NCBI GenBank assembly: GCA_025459175.1
Contig: JALORC010000077.1
Span: 1-63,449, forward strand
Length of the DNA stretch: 63,449 nucleotides
Direction: 5' to 3'
From: Planctomycetota bacterium
Lineage (GTDB): Bacteria; Planctomycetota; UBA1135; UBA2386
The notes under the pieces are model-generated. The model had not been told where the DNA came from, did not search any database, and saw only the letters and a list, made by a program, of their open reading frames with translations. Shown piece by piece: positions 44,933 to 53,987 of this stretch (positions within the stretch are counted from its first letter, which is position 1; the number at the start of each line of letters is the position of its first letter). A program made the translations under genes and the position numbers.

Positions 44933-46272
44933 GGGTGGGACGGGAACAAGAAGGACTGCACGATGCGGGCGGTGCGGGCGGTGGCACCAGGGGCGCCGAG
45001 CCGCCGGCGTACGTCGGCGAGATCGGCGATCGCCGTGCTGCGGGCGTCGGCGTCGAACCACAGCCGTTCGGCGTCCGCCTGCACCCGTGCCCAGCCGCCG
45101 TCGCCGGCGAAGCAGTGCTCGGGCACGACGCGGCGGCCGGCGATCAGGTTGGCGGCCGCGATCCACGGCACGCTGAGGATGTTGTGGTAGCCGAGCGTGC
45201 CGAGCAGCCCGAGCAGCTGGTAGACGACGATCGTCGGCACGCCGTGCAGGCATGCTTCCAGCGAGCCGGTGCCGGACTTGGCGAGGATCAGGTGCGCGCC
45301 GGCGAGCCAGTGCGACAGCGTGCCTTCGTGGTGTTCGACGTGATCGGCGCCGTGTTGCTGCAGCAGTTCGCGCAGCAGCTTGGTGCGGCGCGGGTTCTTG
45401 TGCGGCAGCACGATGCGTAGGCCGGGGTCGCGGGCGCGCAGCGCCGCCGCCACGCGCAGCAGGCCGGGCAGATTGGTCGCGATCTCCTTCTTGCGACTGC
45501 CGGGCATCAGCACCAGCGTGCGGCGCGCGCGCACCGCGGCGGTGGCCGCCGGGTCGGGTGGATGCTGCGCCAGTTCGTCGAGCAGCGGGTGACCGATGTA
45601 GCTGGCCGGGATCCGGAAGCGGCGGAAGAACGCGGTCTCGAACGGCAGGATCGTCAGCGTCGCGTCGACGGCGCGGCGGTAGCGGCGCATGCGCCACGGA
45701 CCCCAGGCCCAGTACTGCGGTGCCACGTAGTGCAGCACCGGCACCCCGCGGCGCTTCGCCGCCTTGGCCATCACCACGTGCAGGCCCGGGTAGTCGACCA
45801 GCACGACGAGGTCGGGTGGGTCGTCGCGCAGCAGGCGCAGGTAGTCGGCGAACGCGCGCAGGATCAGCGGCAGCTGCTTCAGCACGCCGAACACGCCCAT
45901 CACCGCGTGTTCACTGAGCTGGAAGCGCACGGTGGCGCCGGTCGCAGCGAGCACCGAGCCGCCGAACGCCGACGTGCGCACGGTGTCGGGCAGTGCGCGC
46001 ACCAGGTTGGCGGCGTGCTGCTCGCCGCTGGCCTCGCCGGCCGACACGAACAGGTGAGGCCGGGCCGCGCGGCTCGGTCGGGCCTTCTGCAGGAACTCGG
46101 CGAGCTCGTGGTCGGCGTCGCTCGGGGCCGCATCGCGCGCCTGCTCGAGCGCCTGCATCGCCAACCGGCGCCAGTGATGGCGGAACGGCAGGTAGCCGCA
46201 CAGCCGCAGCGGTACCAGCAGGGTGCGCAGCAGTTCGCGCAGCAGCACCAAGGCGACCTGCAGGGCGATCAT
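44929..46272 (-). CDS. lpxB: Lipid-A-disaccharide synthase
   Basis: A 447-residue glycosyltransferase (GT19) that joins UDP-diacylglucosamine and lipid X during lipid A synthesis at the inner membrane. Motifs: LFVSAGEASGEQHAANLVRAL, MGVFGVLKQLPLILRAF, VVLVDYPGLH, VAPQYWAWGPWR, LMPGSRKKEI and ILAKSGTGSLEACLHGVPTIV. About 70 extra N-terminal residues (VALVLLRELLRTLLVPLRLC onward) precede the domain and may anchor it. Strong evidence for lipid A in this organism. Confidence 0.94.
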   Translation of the reverse strand: MIALQVALVLLRELLRTLLVPLRLCGYLPFRHHWRRLAMQALEQARDAAPSDADHELAEFLQKARPSRAARPHLFVSAGEASGEQHAANLVRALPDTVRTSAFGGSVLAATGATVRFQLSEHAVMGVFGVLKQLPLILRAFADYLRLLRDDPPDLVVLVDYPGLHVVMAKAAKRRGVPVLHYVAPQYWAWGPWRMRRYRRAVDATLTILPFETAFFRRFRIPASYIGHPLLDELAQHPPDPAATAAVRARRTLVLMPGSRKKEIATNLPGLLRVAAALRARDPGLRIVLPHKNPRRTKLLRELLQQHGADHVEHHEGTLSHWLAGAHLILAKSGTGSLEACLHGVPTIVVYQLLGLLGTLGYHNILSVPWIAAANLIAGRRVVPEHCFAGDGGWARVQADAERLWFDADARSTAIADLADVRRRLGAPGATARTARIVQSFLFPSHP

Positions 46273-46276
46273 CCGG

Positions 46277-47089
46277 TCAGGGCTCGGCCCGGCGCAGCGC
46301 GCGCGCCGCCAGCAGGTAGAGGATCACGGTCGCCAGCAGCAACCAGGTCGTGTTGCCGGGCCCGCGCACCGGGTCGAACATCATCCAGGCCGGCGTGTTG
46401 CCGTTCATGATCGGCGAGTACCACTCGAAGTCGACCAGCCGGAACAGGCTGTAGGGGCGCAGGCGCTGGGTCAGGTAGATGCCGATCTGCACGATCGCGA
46501 CCGCGCCGATCGCCGCCGCGACGTGCGCCTGCACGCGCAGTTGCACCGACAGCCACGTGGTCGCGGTCAGGAAGAACAGCGCGAACACCGCGGCGTGCGT
46601 CGAGCACAGGAACAGCTCCCAAAGCGGCAGTTCGAGCTCGATGCGGGCGCTCCAGAACAGCGCCGACGCCGACACCAGGTAGATCGGCACCACCACGCTG
46701 ACGGCGCACGGCCACCACTTCTGCCACAGGATCGAGCGCCGCGACACCGGCCGGCTGAGCAGGAACTCGAACGTCGAGTTCTCGCGTTCGCGCGCGAACA
46801 GACCGGTGCCCAGCAGCACCGCGGCGGCGGTGCCGACCAGGTTGGTGCTGCGGAAGAACAGCATCACCGCGCACCAGTTGGTGTAGGCGATCTGTTCGTC
46901 GCGGTTGCTGATGCCCTCGCCGATGCGCTTCAGGAAGTCGATGCCGAGGTTCTTCATCAGCGTCGAGCGCTGCAGGTCGGCGTAGATGTCGGGCCACAGC
47001 AGCAGCACCGGCACGCACAGCAGCTCGAGGATCACCAGGTAGGCGAGCGCCATCACCCGGATCTCGCGCCAGGTCTTGCCGGCGATCAT
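46277..47089 (-). CDS. ABC-2-type exporter permease
   Basis: A 270-residue membrane protein with about six spans (ALAYLVILELLCVPVLLLWP; LVGTAAAVLLGTGLF; CAVSVVVPIYLVSASALFW; HAAVFALFFLTATTWL; WLLLATVILYLLAARAL). The cytoplasmic loop RERENSTFEFLLSRPVSRRSILW is the 'E...GT.E.LLs.P.sr' motif of ABC-2 permeases. Encoded directly after its ATPase (ATGA overlap) and four bases before lpxB. The substrate is unknown. Confidence 0.85.
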   Translation of the reverse strand: MIAGKTWREIRVMALAYLVILELLCVPVLLLWPDIYADLQRSTLMKNLGIDFLKRIGEGISNRDEQIAYTNWCAVMLFFRSTNLVGTAAAVLLGTGLFARERENSTFEFLLSRPVSRRSILWQKWWPCAVSVVVPIYLVSASALFWSARIELELPLWELFLCSTHAAVFALFFLTATTWLSVQLRVQAHVAAAIGAVAIVQIGIYLTQRLRPYSLFRLVDFEWYSPIMNGNTPAWMMFDPVRGPGNTTWLLLATVILYLLAARALRRAEP

Positions 47090-47979
47090 GCGCCACCGTC
47101 CTGCTCGGCCTGCAGCAGCAGTTGGTACAGGTCCTCGAGCCGCGGGATGCCGACCTCGGCGCTCTCGACGGCGCCCGGCGGCGTGTCGCGCAGCCACTGC
47201 ATCGGGTCGCCGGTGGTCTCGATCACCATGGTGTCGTCGGACTCGCGCTGCACCAGGCGAGCCCCGGCCGGCAGTTGCCCGCCCTCGCGCAGCCGCACCC
47301 GCGGTCGTTGCCGCAGCTTCGCGCGGGCGCGGGCCAGCCGGTCGGCTGCCACGAACGTGCCGTCGAGCAGGAACTCGAGCCGGTCGGCGAGTGCCTCCAC
47401 CTCGCCGAGGTGGTGGCTGCTCAACACGATCGTCTTGCCCTGTTGCTGCATCGCCAGCAGCACCGCGCGCAGCGCGAAGCGCACGCTGGCGTCGAGCGCG
47501 CGATCCGGTTCGTCGAGCAGGTACAGCTCGACGTCGGGCACCAGTGTCGCCAGCAGCGCGAGCTTCTGCTTCATGCCGGCGCTGTAGCTGCGCACCTTGT
47601 CGGTCAACGGCAGCGCGAACACCTCCAGCAGGTGCTCGCGCCGAGCCGCGTCGTGGCGCGGATAGAAGCCGAGCGCGAAGTCGAGGAACTGCCGGCCGGT
47701 CAGTTGCTGGTAGACGCCGGTCTCGCCGGGCAGGTAGCAGCAGCGCCGGCGCACCAGGAGGCTGTCGCGCCGTGGGTCGAGGTCGAGCACCGACACGCGC
47801 CCGGCGTCGGCGGTGAGCAGACCGATCAGCGTGCGAAGCAGCGTCGACTTGCCGGCCCCGTTCGGCCCGATCAGGCCGAGCAGTTCGCCGGGCGCGACGA
47901 CGAAGTCGATGCCGCGCAGCACCGCGCGGGTCCCGAACGACTTGTGCACTTGTTCGAGCCGGATCGCGGGAGTGCTCAT
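47086..47979 (-). CDS. ABC exporter ATPase (ABC-2 type)
   Basis: A 297-residue ATPase. Walker A is GPNGAGKST, the signature region is RSYSAGMKQKLALLATL (SAGMKQK, typical of ABC-2 drug or polysaccharide ATPases), Walker B is LYLLDEPDRALD and the switch His is in VLSSHHLGEVE. About 80 residues follow the nucleotide domain (LRQRPRVRLREGGQLPAG and onward), as common in this family. Partner of the permease at 46277. Start overlaps the amidotransferase stop (ATGA). Confidence 0.92.
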   Translation of the reverse strand: MSTPAIRLEQVHKSFGTRAVLRGIDFVVAPGELLGLIGPNGAGKSTLLRTLIGLLTADAGRVSVLDLDPRRDSLLVRRRCCYLPGETGVYQQLTGRQFLDFALGFYPRHDAARREHLLEVFALPLTDKVRSYSAGMKQKLALLATLVPDVELYLLDEPDRALDASVRFALRAVLLAMQQQGKTIVLSSHHLGEVEALADRLEFLLDGTFVAADRLARARAKLRQRPRVRLREGGQLPAGARLVQRESDDTMVIETTGDPMQWLRDTPPGAVESAEVGIPRLEDLYQLLLQAEQDGGA

Positions 47980-48533
47980 CGGATCTCGTGCAGGAAGTTG
48001 GCCAGCAACCGCGGCCCGGCCGGGCTGCGGAACGACTCCGGGTGGAACTGCACGCCGAAGGTCGGATGGTCACGATGCCGCACGGCCATCACTTCGCCGC
48101 CCGCCGTGTGCGCGGTTGCAAGCAAGTCCGGTCCGAGCGGCGGCAGCACGTACAGCGAGTGGTAGCGGCAGAACTCGACCGGGCTCGGCAGGCCGCGGAA
48201 CAGGCCCTCGCCGTCGTGGTGGATCGGGCTGGTGCGGCCGTGCATCGGCGGCCCGCGGTCGACCGCGGCGCCGAATGCGCGGCCGATCGCCTGGTGGCCG
48301 AGGCACACGCCGAGGATCGGCCGTTCCCCGCTCCAGCGGCGCACCGCCGCGATCGAGATGCCGGCGTCCTCCGGCCGCCCGGGTCCGGGCGAGATCACCA
48401 GCGCCCGGGCGCGGCCGAGGTCCGCGGTGACCGCCGCATCGCTGCGCACGACCTCGACCTCGACCCCGAGCGCGCCGAACGCCTGCGCGAGGTTCCAGAC
48501 GAACGAGTCCTTGTTGTCGAGCAGGAGGATCAA
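47976..48533 (-). CDS. pabA: Class I glutamine amidotransferase, PabA/TrpG type
   Basis: A 185-residue amidotransferase that releases ammonia from glutamine for aminodeoxychorismate or anthranilate synthase. A TTG start at 48533 gives the canonical MILLLDNKDSFVWNL; an ATG at 48578 would add 15 unrelated residues and overlap the trkA start. Oxyanion and catalytic Cys are in GERPILGVCLGHQAIG (C77), and the His-Glu pair in FGVQFHPES. The synthase partner (pabB/trpE) is not nearby; instead the gene is coupled to an ABC exporter, an unusual arrangement. Confidence 0.88.
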   Translation of the reverse strand: MILLLDNKDSFVWNLAQAFGALGVEVEVVRSDAAVTADLGRARALVISPGPGRPEDAGISIAAVRRWSGERPILGVCLGHQAIGRAFGAAVDRGPPMHGRTSPIHHDGEGLFRGLPSPVEFCRYHSLYVLPPLGPDLLATAHTAGGEVMAVRHRDHPTFGVQFHPESFRSPAGPRLLANFLHEIR

Positions 48534-48570
48534 ACCGGAGGCCGCGGACAGTATCGTGCCGCCCCTCCCG

Positions 48571-49920
48571 ATGAACATCCTGATCGTTGGCCTGGGCGAA
48601 GTCGGTTCGTATCTGGCCAAGGTGCTGTCGACCGAGGGGCATTCCATCACCGTCGTCGATCCCGACCTGCAGCGCATGCGCCGGGTCGCCGACCTGCTCG
48701 ACGTGCAGGCCGTGCACGGCGACGGCAGTCGCCCGGACGTGCTCGATCGCGCCGACGCGCACCAGGCCGATCTGCTGCTGGCGGTGTCGAACGACGACAA
48801 GGTCAACATGCTGACCTGCCTGTTCGGCAAACGCATGGGGGCCAAGAAGACCGTGCTGCGCCTGCGCGACACCTCGGCGGTGCGGCGCTCGAAGACATTC
48901 TTCCGCAAGAACCTCCAGTACGACCTGCTGCTGTCGCTCGACGACCTCGCCGCCGAGGAGATCGTCAAGACCGTGCGGCAGAAGCACTCGATCGGCGTCG
49001 ACAACTTCGCCGAGGGCAAGGTGCAGCTGCGCCGCTTCGTGCTGCAGGAAGGTGGTCCCTACACCGGCCAGCTGGTCAAGGACCTGAAGATCCCGTCCGG
49101 CATGCTGATCACCGCGATCGACCGCGACCACGAGGTGCTGGTGCCCGGCGGCGCCGACGATCTGCGCGCCGGCGACGAGATCTTCGTGCTCGGTGAGCCG
49201 AAGGCGATCGCGACCTTCGAGAAGAAGATCGGCGGCCGCCAGGAGAAGGCCCGCAACGTGGTCGTGTTCGGCGGTTCGGGGCTGTCGCAGCAGGTCTGCC
49301 AGCAGCTGCAGCGCGAACACGTCGACGTGCGCGTGATCGTCGAGGACCGTGCCGAGGCCGAGCGCCTGTCGGAGGTGCTGAAGAACGTCATCGTGCTGCA
49401 CTCCGACGCCACCGACCTGAACTTCCTGCAGGAGGAGCACGTCGGCTCGGCCGACGCGTTCCTCGGCATCGGCGACGAGGACGAGCGCAACCTGATGTCG
49501 TGCCAGCTCAGCAAGAGCCTCGGCGTGCAGCGCACCGTGGCCCTGGTGCAGAAGCCCGACTACGTGTCGCTGTACCAGCGGCTCGGCATCGACATCGCCG
49601 TGTCGCCACGACTGCTGTGCGCCAATCGCATCCTGGCGTTCGTGCGCAGCCGCAGCATCTCGACCGTCGCCACGATCGAGGAGGGCAAGGCCGAGGTGCT
49701 CGAGGTCGAGCTGCCGGCCGGCAGCGCGCTGGTCGGCAAGCAGCTGAAGGACGCCGGCTTCCCGCGCGGTTGTGTGGTGGCGGCGCTGACCCGCGAGGAC
49801 GGCAGCGTGGTGATCCCGCGCGGTTCCGACGAGCTGCACGCGCACGACCAGATGGTGGTGTTCGTGTTGCACACCGTCGTCGACGACGTGCTGCGGATCG
49901 TCGGCATCGAACGCGATTGA
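48571..49920 (+). CDS. trkA: Trk potassium-transport regulator TrkA
   Basis: A 449-residue cytoplasmic protein with two RCK units. The first NAD(H)-binding RCK_N begins MNILIVGLGEVGSYLAKVL and its RCK_C follows near 140-220. The second RCK_N begins VVVFGGSGLSQQVCQQL and its RCK_C ends in AHDQMVVFVLH. TrkA gates the TrkH/TrkG potassium channel. No trkH is present in the window. Divergent from pabA over 37 bases. Confidence 0.94.
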   Translation: MNILIVGLGEVGSYLAKVLSTEGHSITVVDPDLQRMRRVADLLDVQAVHGDGSRPDVLDRADAHQADLLLAVSNDDKVNMLTCLFGKRMGAKKTVLRLRDTSAVRRSKTFFRKNLQYDLLLSLDDLAAEEIVKTVRQKHSIGVDNFAEGKVQLRRFVLQEGGPYTGQLVKDLKIPSGMLITAIDRDHEVLVPGGADDLRAGDEIFVLGEPKAIATFEKKIGGRQEKARNVVVFGGSGLSQQVCQQLQREHVDVRVIVEDRAEAERLSEVLKNVIVLHSDATDLNFLQEEHVGSADAFLGIGDEDERNLMSCQLSKSLGVQRTVALVQKPDYVSLYQRLGIDIAVSPRLLCANRILAFVRSRSISTVATIEEGKAEVLEVELPAGSALVGKQLKDAGFPRGCVVAALTREDGSVVIPRGSDELHAHDQMVVFVLHTVVDDVLRIVGIERD

Positions 49921-49952
49921 CGCGCCGGCGGTGGGCGCGGCACCGGCCGGGA

Positions 49953-50663
49953 TCACTGCGGCGGTTCGTTCGGCAGCGGGGGCGCCGGCGGTCGCACCTT
50001 CTCGACCAGGATGTCGTCGGTGCGATACTTCGGCACCCGATCGACCGGGTGCGGGGTCGGCACTGCCAGCAGTTCGCGGACCCGGTCGACCCCGGCGAAC
50101 ACGTAGTAGGTGCCGGCGGCCGGGCCGGCGCCGATGGTGGCCGTGCCGGCCACCAGACCGGTGAACAGCAAGCTGTCGTCGGCGCCGCGGCAGAACAGCG
50201 ACGCACCGGCCGGCAGCGCTTCGCTCGGCACCTGCAGCACGTCGCCGGCGAGCCCCGGGGCGCGGGCCAGGCTCACGCGCACGGCGCGGGTCGTGGTGCC
50301 GTCCGGGGTCCACATCGCCACCAGTTCGTCGTCGGGGCCGGGCGAACGATCGAGCACGCGCACCTGCTGGGTCTTCAACTCGATGTCGGCGCGCGTGAAC
50401 ACGTTGCCGGCCGGCACCAGTTCGCCGCTCTCGATCAGCGGGGTCGGGCCGAGGAAGTAGTGCACGCGGCACGGGCCGGACGCGGCGCTACGGCCGAGGG
50501 TCAGCACCCCGAGCTCGGTGGCGGCGCCGAACTCGATGCCGCCGGTGGTCTCGACCAGCACCACCGGGCGCGAGCGGTCGATCCACGACTCGCCGGAGAA
50601 GAACCACACGCTGCAACCCGACAGCAGCGGCAACAGGAAGGCAGCGGCGATGGCAGCGCGCAT
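49953..50663 (-). CDS. Lipoprotein of unknown function
   Basis: A 236-residue protein. The signal AAIAAAFLLPLLSGC has a perfect lipobox (LSGC, Cys about residue 16). The mature part is beta-rich with no family I recognise: SRPVVLVETTGGIEFGAA, VRVLDRSPGPDDELVAMW and YYVFAGVDRVRELLAV. It ends in a Pro-rich tail (PPAPPLPNEPPQ). The frame extends to 50708, but the lipobox position fixes the start at 50663. Convergent with trkA. Confidence 0.75.
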   Translation of the reverse strand: MRAAIAAAFLLPLLSGCSVWFFSGESWIDRSRPVVLVETTGGIEFGAATELGVLTLGRSAASGPCRVHYFLGPTPLIESGELVPAGNVFTRADIELKTQQVRVLDRSPGPDDELVAMWTPDGTTTRAVRVSLARAPGLAGDVLQVPSEALPAGASLFCRGADDSLLFTGLVAGTATIGAGPAAGTYYVFAGVDRVRELLAVPTPHPVDRVPKYRTDDILVEKVRPPAPPLPNEPPQ

Positions 50664-50745
50664 CGCCGCAGCGTAGCGGCGGAGCGCGCCGACCGTGAGG
50701 GCGGGCACCGGACGCGGCGCGGTGCGGCGGCGGCGGCGCCCGCGA

Positions 50746-52161
50746 TCACTCGACGACCAGCCGCTGCTGTTGCCGACGCAGGTGCAGCCGCAGCACCACC
50801 AGCAGACCGGCCGCGACCACGAACAGGCCCACCACGAGACCCCACCAGAAGCCGGCCGGACCGGCCTGCCGGTCGAACGCGAGCCAGCAACCGAGCGGCA
50901 GGCCGATCACCCAGAAGCCGAGCACATTGGCCAGCATCGGCGAGCGCACGTCGCCGAGCCCGCGCAGGCAACCGATCGCCACCACCTGGATGCCGTCGCC
51001 GATCTGGAACACGCCGGCGATCGGGATCAGCAGCGCCGCCATCGCCAGGTGTTCGGGCTGCGCCGTCATCAGGCCGGCCAGGGCCCGCGGCGCCAGCAGG
51101 AACAGCAGCATGAAGCCGCTCATCACCACCGCGCCGGCCCAGAGTGCCGCCGTGGTCGCACGCCGCACCGCGGCGTGGTCGCCGCGGCCGATCGCCCAAC
51201 CGACCCGCACCGACGCCGCGATGCCGAGGCCGAGCGGCACCATGAAGCTCAGCGACGCCAGCTGCAGCGCGATCTGGTGCCCGGCCAGACTGGGCCCGGT
51301 GCCGGCGGTGCCGGCCTTCGCATCGAGGTTGCCGATCAGCAGCGCGGTGGCACCGAACACGCCCATCTCGAGCAGGAACTGGGCCCCGATCGGCGCCCCC
51401 AGGCGCAGCAGTCGCCACAGCGGCTGCAGCGCGAACGCGGCGCTGCGCACCGCCGCCGAGCGCAGTTCGCGCAGCGGCGGGCCGAGGTCGCGCCAGCCGA
51501 ACCACAGCAGCCCGAACAGCATCAGCCAGCGACAGAACACGGTCGCCAGCGCCGCGCCGGTGGCACCCATGGCCGGGGCGCCGAACTTGCCGAAGATCAG
51601 CACCCAGTCGAGGAACGCGTTGGCGAGGTTGCCGGCGACGATGGTCAGCAGCTGCGGCCAGATCCGCGCGTGCGCCGACAAGAAGCTGCGCAGCACCGAG
51701 TACCACAGGAACGGCAGCACCGCGAGCGCCTGCAGCCGCGCGTAGTTCGCCGCCGCCGGGATCAGCGCCGGTGGTTGCTGGCACCACTCGAGCCACGTCG
51801 CCGCCGGCAGCAGCAGCGCCGCCGCCGGCAGCGCGAGCAGCACCGCCAGCATCAGACCGCGGCCGAGCAGGCGCGGCACCGCGTCGCGGTCGCGCGCCCC
51901 GACCGCCTGCGACAGCAGCGGGTCGATCGCGGTGACCGCGCCCATGCAGAACACCATCGCGCCCCAGGCCAGCGTGTTGCCGAGCGCCATCGCCGGCAGC
52001 GAGGCCTCGTCGTGGTGGCCGAGCATCGCGAGGTCGACGAAGTTCAGCGCCGTCATGCCCAGCTGGACCAGCGCGATCGGCAGGCCCAGCCGCAGCAGCT
52101 GGCGCAGTTCGTCGACGAACGAACGGCTCGGGGTCTGGCTCTCGCGCGGAGGTTCGTGCAT
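50746..52161 (-). CDS. MATE-family efflux transporter
   Basis: A 471-residue protein with about twelve spans. It has the MatE pattern in both halves: LLRLGLPIALVQLGMTALNFVDLAMLGHH and LLRLGAPIGAQFLLEMGVF in pieces, plus GDGIQVVAIGCLRGLGDVRSP, the characteristic 'G.LRG.GD' loop. It should export cationic drugs or metabolites with Na+ or H+ entry. The ATG at 52161 is used; a GTG five codons upstream is possible. Confidence 0.9.
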   Translation of the reverse strand: MHEPPRESQTPSRSFVDELRQLLRLGLPIALVQLGMTALNFVDLAMLGHHDEASLPAMALGNTLAWGAMVFCMGAVTAIDPLLSQAVGARDRDAVPRLLGRGLMLAVLLALPAAALLLPAATWLEWCQQPPALIPAAANYARLQALAVLPFLWYSVLRSFLSAHARIWPQLLTIVAGNLANAFLDWVLIFGKFGAPAMGATGAALATVFCRWLMLFGLLWFGWRDLGPPLRELRSAAVRSAAFALQPLWRLLRLGAPIGAQFLLEMGVFGATALLIGNLDAKAGTAGTGPSLAGHQIALQLASLSFMVPLGLGIAASVRVGWAIGRGDHAAVRRATTAALWAGAVVMSGFMLLFLLAPRALAGLMTAQPEHLAMAALLIPIAGVFQIGDGIQVVAIGCLRGLGDVRSPMLANVLGFWVIGLPLGCWLAFDRQAGPAGFWWGLVVGLFVVAAGLLVVLRLHLRRQQQRLVVE

Positions 52162-52386
52162 CGCCGGGCGGGGCACTGTCGGGCCCGTGCGAGCGGAAGC
52201 AAGGCAGCGGTGGAATCGCGCCGGCCGATCGTTCGATCTCGCGGCTCGACCTGGGGTTCCGTGGTGGAGTGTCGGTGGAGAACGAGTTCGCTTGTGGAAA
52301 GTCGTGTGGAGAGTCGGCGCACCTCGGTGGCGCGGCCGGGCACCGATCGCCGTGATCCGAAGTTAGGGATCCGTTAGGGTTCGCGA

Positions 52387-53643
52387 ATGGACCGCCGCAT
52401 CCTGCACGTCGACATCGATGCCTTCCTCGCCTCGGTCGAGCAACTGCGCGACCCGGCGCTGATCGGCCGCCCGGTCGCGGTCGGCACCGGCGTCGTCGCG
52501 TCGCGCTCGTACGAGGCCAAGGCCCGCGGGGTGCACACGGCGATGCCGCTGCACGAGGCCCGACGGCGCTGCCCGGAGCTGATCGTGCGCGAGGGCGACG
52601 CGCGGCTCTGCGAGCGCTATCGCCAGCGGGTCGCGGAGATCGTGCGCCGGTTCGCGCCGGTGGTCGAGGTGTGTTCGCTCGACGACTTCTACGCCGACCT
52701 GACCGGGGTGCCGCTGCGGGTCGAGCAGGAGCTCGAGGATGCCACCGCGACGGCCGGCGAACGCTCGCTGCAGGGCCTCTGTCGGCAACTGCGGGCCGCG
52801 GTGCGCGCCGAGACCGGATTGTCGATCGCGCAGGGGCTCGGCAGTTCCCGCACGGTGGCGCGGCTGGCGACCACGAAGGCGAAGCCGGGCGGCATCTGCG
52901 AGGTGGCGCCCGGCGGCGAGACGACGTTCCTGGCCGACTTCCCGGTCGAAGCGGTGCCCGGCATCGGCCCGAAGACCGCGGCGTGGTTGCAGCAGGTCGG
53001 GGTCACCACCGTGCAGCAGCTGTGGGTGGTCGACCGCGAACTGCTGCGGCAGAGCTTCGGCGCCCGCGGCGACGAGCTGTGGTTGCGCTGCCGCGGCCTC
53101 GACGACGCGCCGGTGCGCGCGACCCCGACCTTGCACAGCATCAGCCGCGAGACGTCGTTCGAGCCGCGCACCGACTTCGGTTCGCAGTCGACCGCGTTCC
53201 TGCGCGCGATGCTGGCCTACCTGCTCGATCGCGCCAGCAGCGAACTGCGCGCCCAGCGTCTGCTGGCGCGCACCGTGCAGGTGCGGGTGCGGCACACCGA
53301 CGGCGGCCTCGGCGAACGTTCGCGCACGCTCGGCGAGCCGACCGATCGCACCGACGTGTGCATGGTGGTGGCCGGCGAACTGCTCGACGAACTGCTGCAG
53401 CGGCGGGTGCTGGTGCGGCTGGTCGGCGTCACGCTGGCGTCGCTGCAACCGCCGCGGGCCGTGCAGGGCAGCCTGTTCGGCGACGACGGCAAGGCGCGCC
53501 ACCAGCTGTTCGCGGCCGTCGACGCGGTGCGCGCACGGCACGGCTTCGGCGCGCTGGTGGTCGGTGCGGCGGCCGGGCTGCTCGGCCAGTTGCCGGCCGG
53601 CAAACACGGCTTCCGGCTGCGCACGCCATCGTTGACCAAGTGA
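52387..53643 (+). CDS. dinB: Y-family DNA polymerase (Pol IV-like)
   Basis: A 418-residue translesion polymerase. Palm motifs are HVDIDAFLASVEQL (metal ligand D9) and EVCSLDDFYADLTG (D99, with D100 where the family has Glu). The helix-hairpin-helix region VEAVPGIGPKTAAWLQQVG and a little-finger domain follow, and QGSLF near the end could bind the beta clamp. The steric-gate residue equivalent to E. coli Phe13 is L14. A direct repeat GTTAGGG-ATCC-GTTAGGG lies 8-25 bases before the ATG. Whether it is SOS-controlled cannot be told. Confidence 0.88.
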   Translation: MDRRILHVDIDAFLASVEQLRDPALIGRPVAVGTGVVASRSYEAKARGVHTAMPLHEARRRCPELIVREGDARLCERYRQRVAEIVRRFAPVVEVCSLDDFYADLTGVPLRVEQELEDATATAGERSLQGLCRQLRAAVRAETGLSIAQGLGSSRTVARLATTKAKPGGICEVAPGGETTFLADFPVEAVPGIGPKTAAWLQQVGVTTVQQLWVVDRELLRQSFGARGDELWLRCRGLDDAPVRATPTLHSISRETSFEPRTDFGSQSTAFLRAMLAYLLDRASSELRAQRLLARTVQVRVRHTDGGLGERSRTLGEPTDRTDVCMVVAGELLDELLQRRVLVRLVGVTLASLQPPRAVQGSLFGDDGKARHQLFAAVDAVRARHGFGALVVGAAAGLLGQLPAGKHGFRLRTPSLTK

Positions 53644-53684
53644 TCGTCGACCAAGGGTCGCGCCGGCGTGGCCGCGGGCGCACC

Positions 53685-53987
53685 TCAACGCGCCAGCGCC
53701 GCCTGCAGCCGCGTCTGCACCTGCTCGCGATCGAGGCCGGTGACGGCGATCGTCTTGCGCGGCGAAGCGTGGCCGGTGGCGACGGTCACCGCGCGCACCG
53801 GCAGCGACAGGGCCGCGGCCAGCAGTTCACACACGCGGGCGTTGGCCTTGCCGTCTTCGGGTGGCGCCGCGACCTGCACCTTCAACTGGTCGCCGAGCAC
53901 GGCGGCGAGGCGATCGCGCGATGCGCCCGGCACGACCTTGACCAGGAACCGCACCGACTCGCCGTGCTGCTGCAGCGGCAGCGTCAC
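53685..53987 (-). CDS. DUF167 (YggU-like) protein
   Basis: A 100-residue DUF167 protein. Motifs are VRFLVKVVPGASRDRLA, LKVQVAAPPEDGKANARVCEL and TVATGHASPRKTIAVTGL, the typical family order (V.P.a....g, v.aPP..GkAN..l, G..sr.K...i). The fold is known but the function is not. Starts at GTG 53987, overlapping the stop of the FHA kinase gene. A very long open frame continuing upstream is only the shadow of the two kinase genes. Confidence 0.9.
   Translation of the reverse strand: MTLPLQQHGESVRFLVKVVPGASRDRLAAVLGDQLKVQVAAPPEDGKANARVCELLAAALSLPVRAVTVATGHASPRKTIAVTGLDREQVQTRLQAALAR

Noticed and set aside
52270..52300. GAAC/GTTC element upstream of dinB as a LexA box
   Set aside because: The halves are separated by two bases instead of the four of the known GAAC-N4-GTTC box, so SOS control is not supported.
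52362..52379. Direct repeat GTTAGGG-ATCC-GTTAGGG before dinB as an operator
   Set aside because: Two 7-base copies at 11-base spacing are suggestive, but with no known regulator and only one occurrence seen I would not annotate it.
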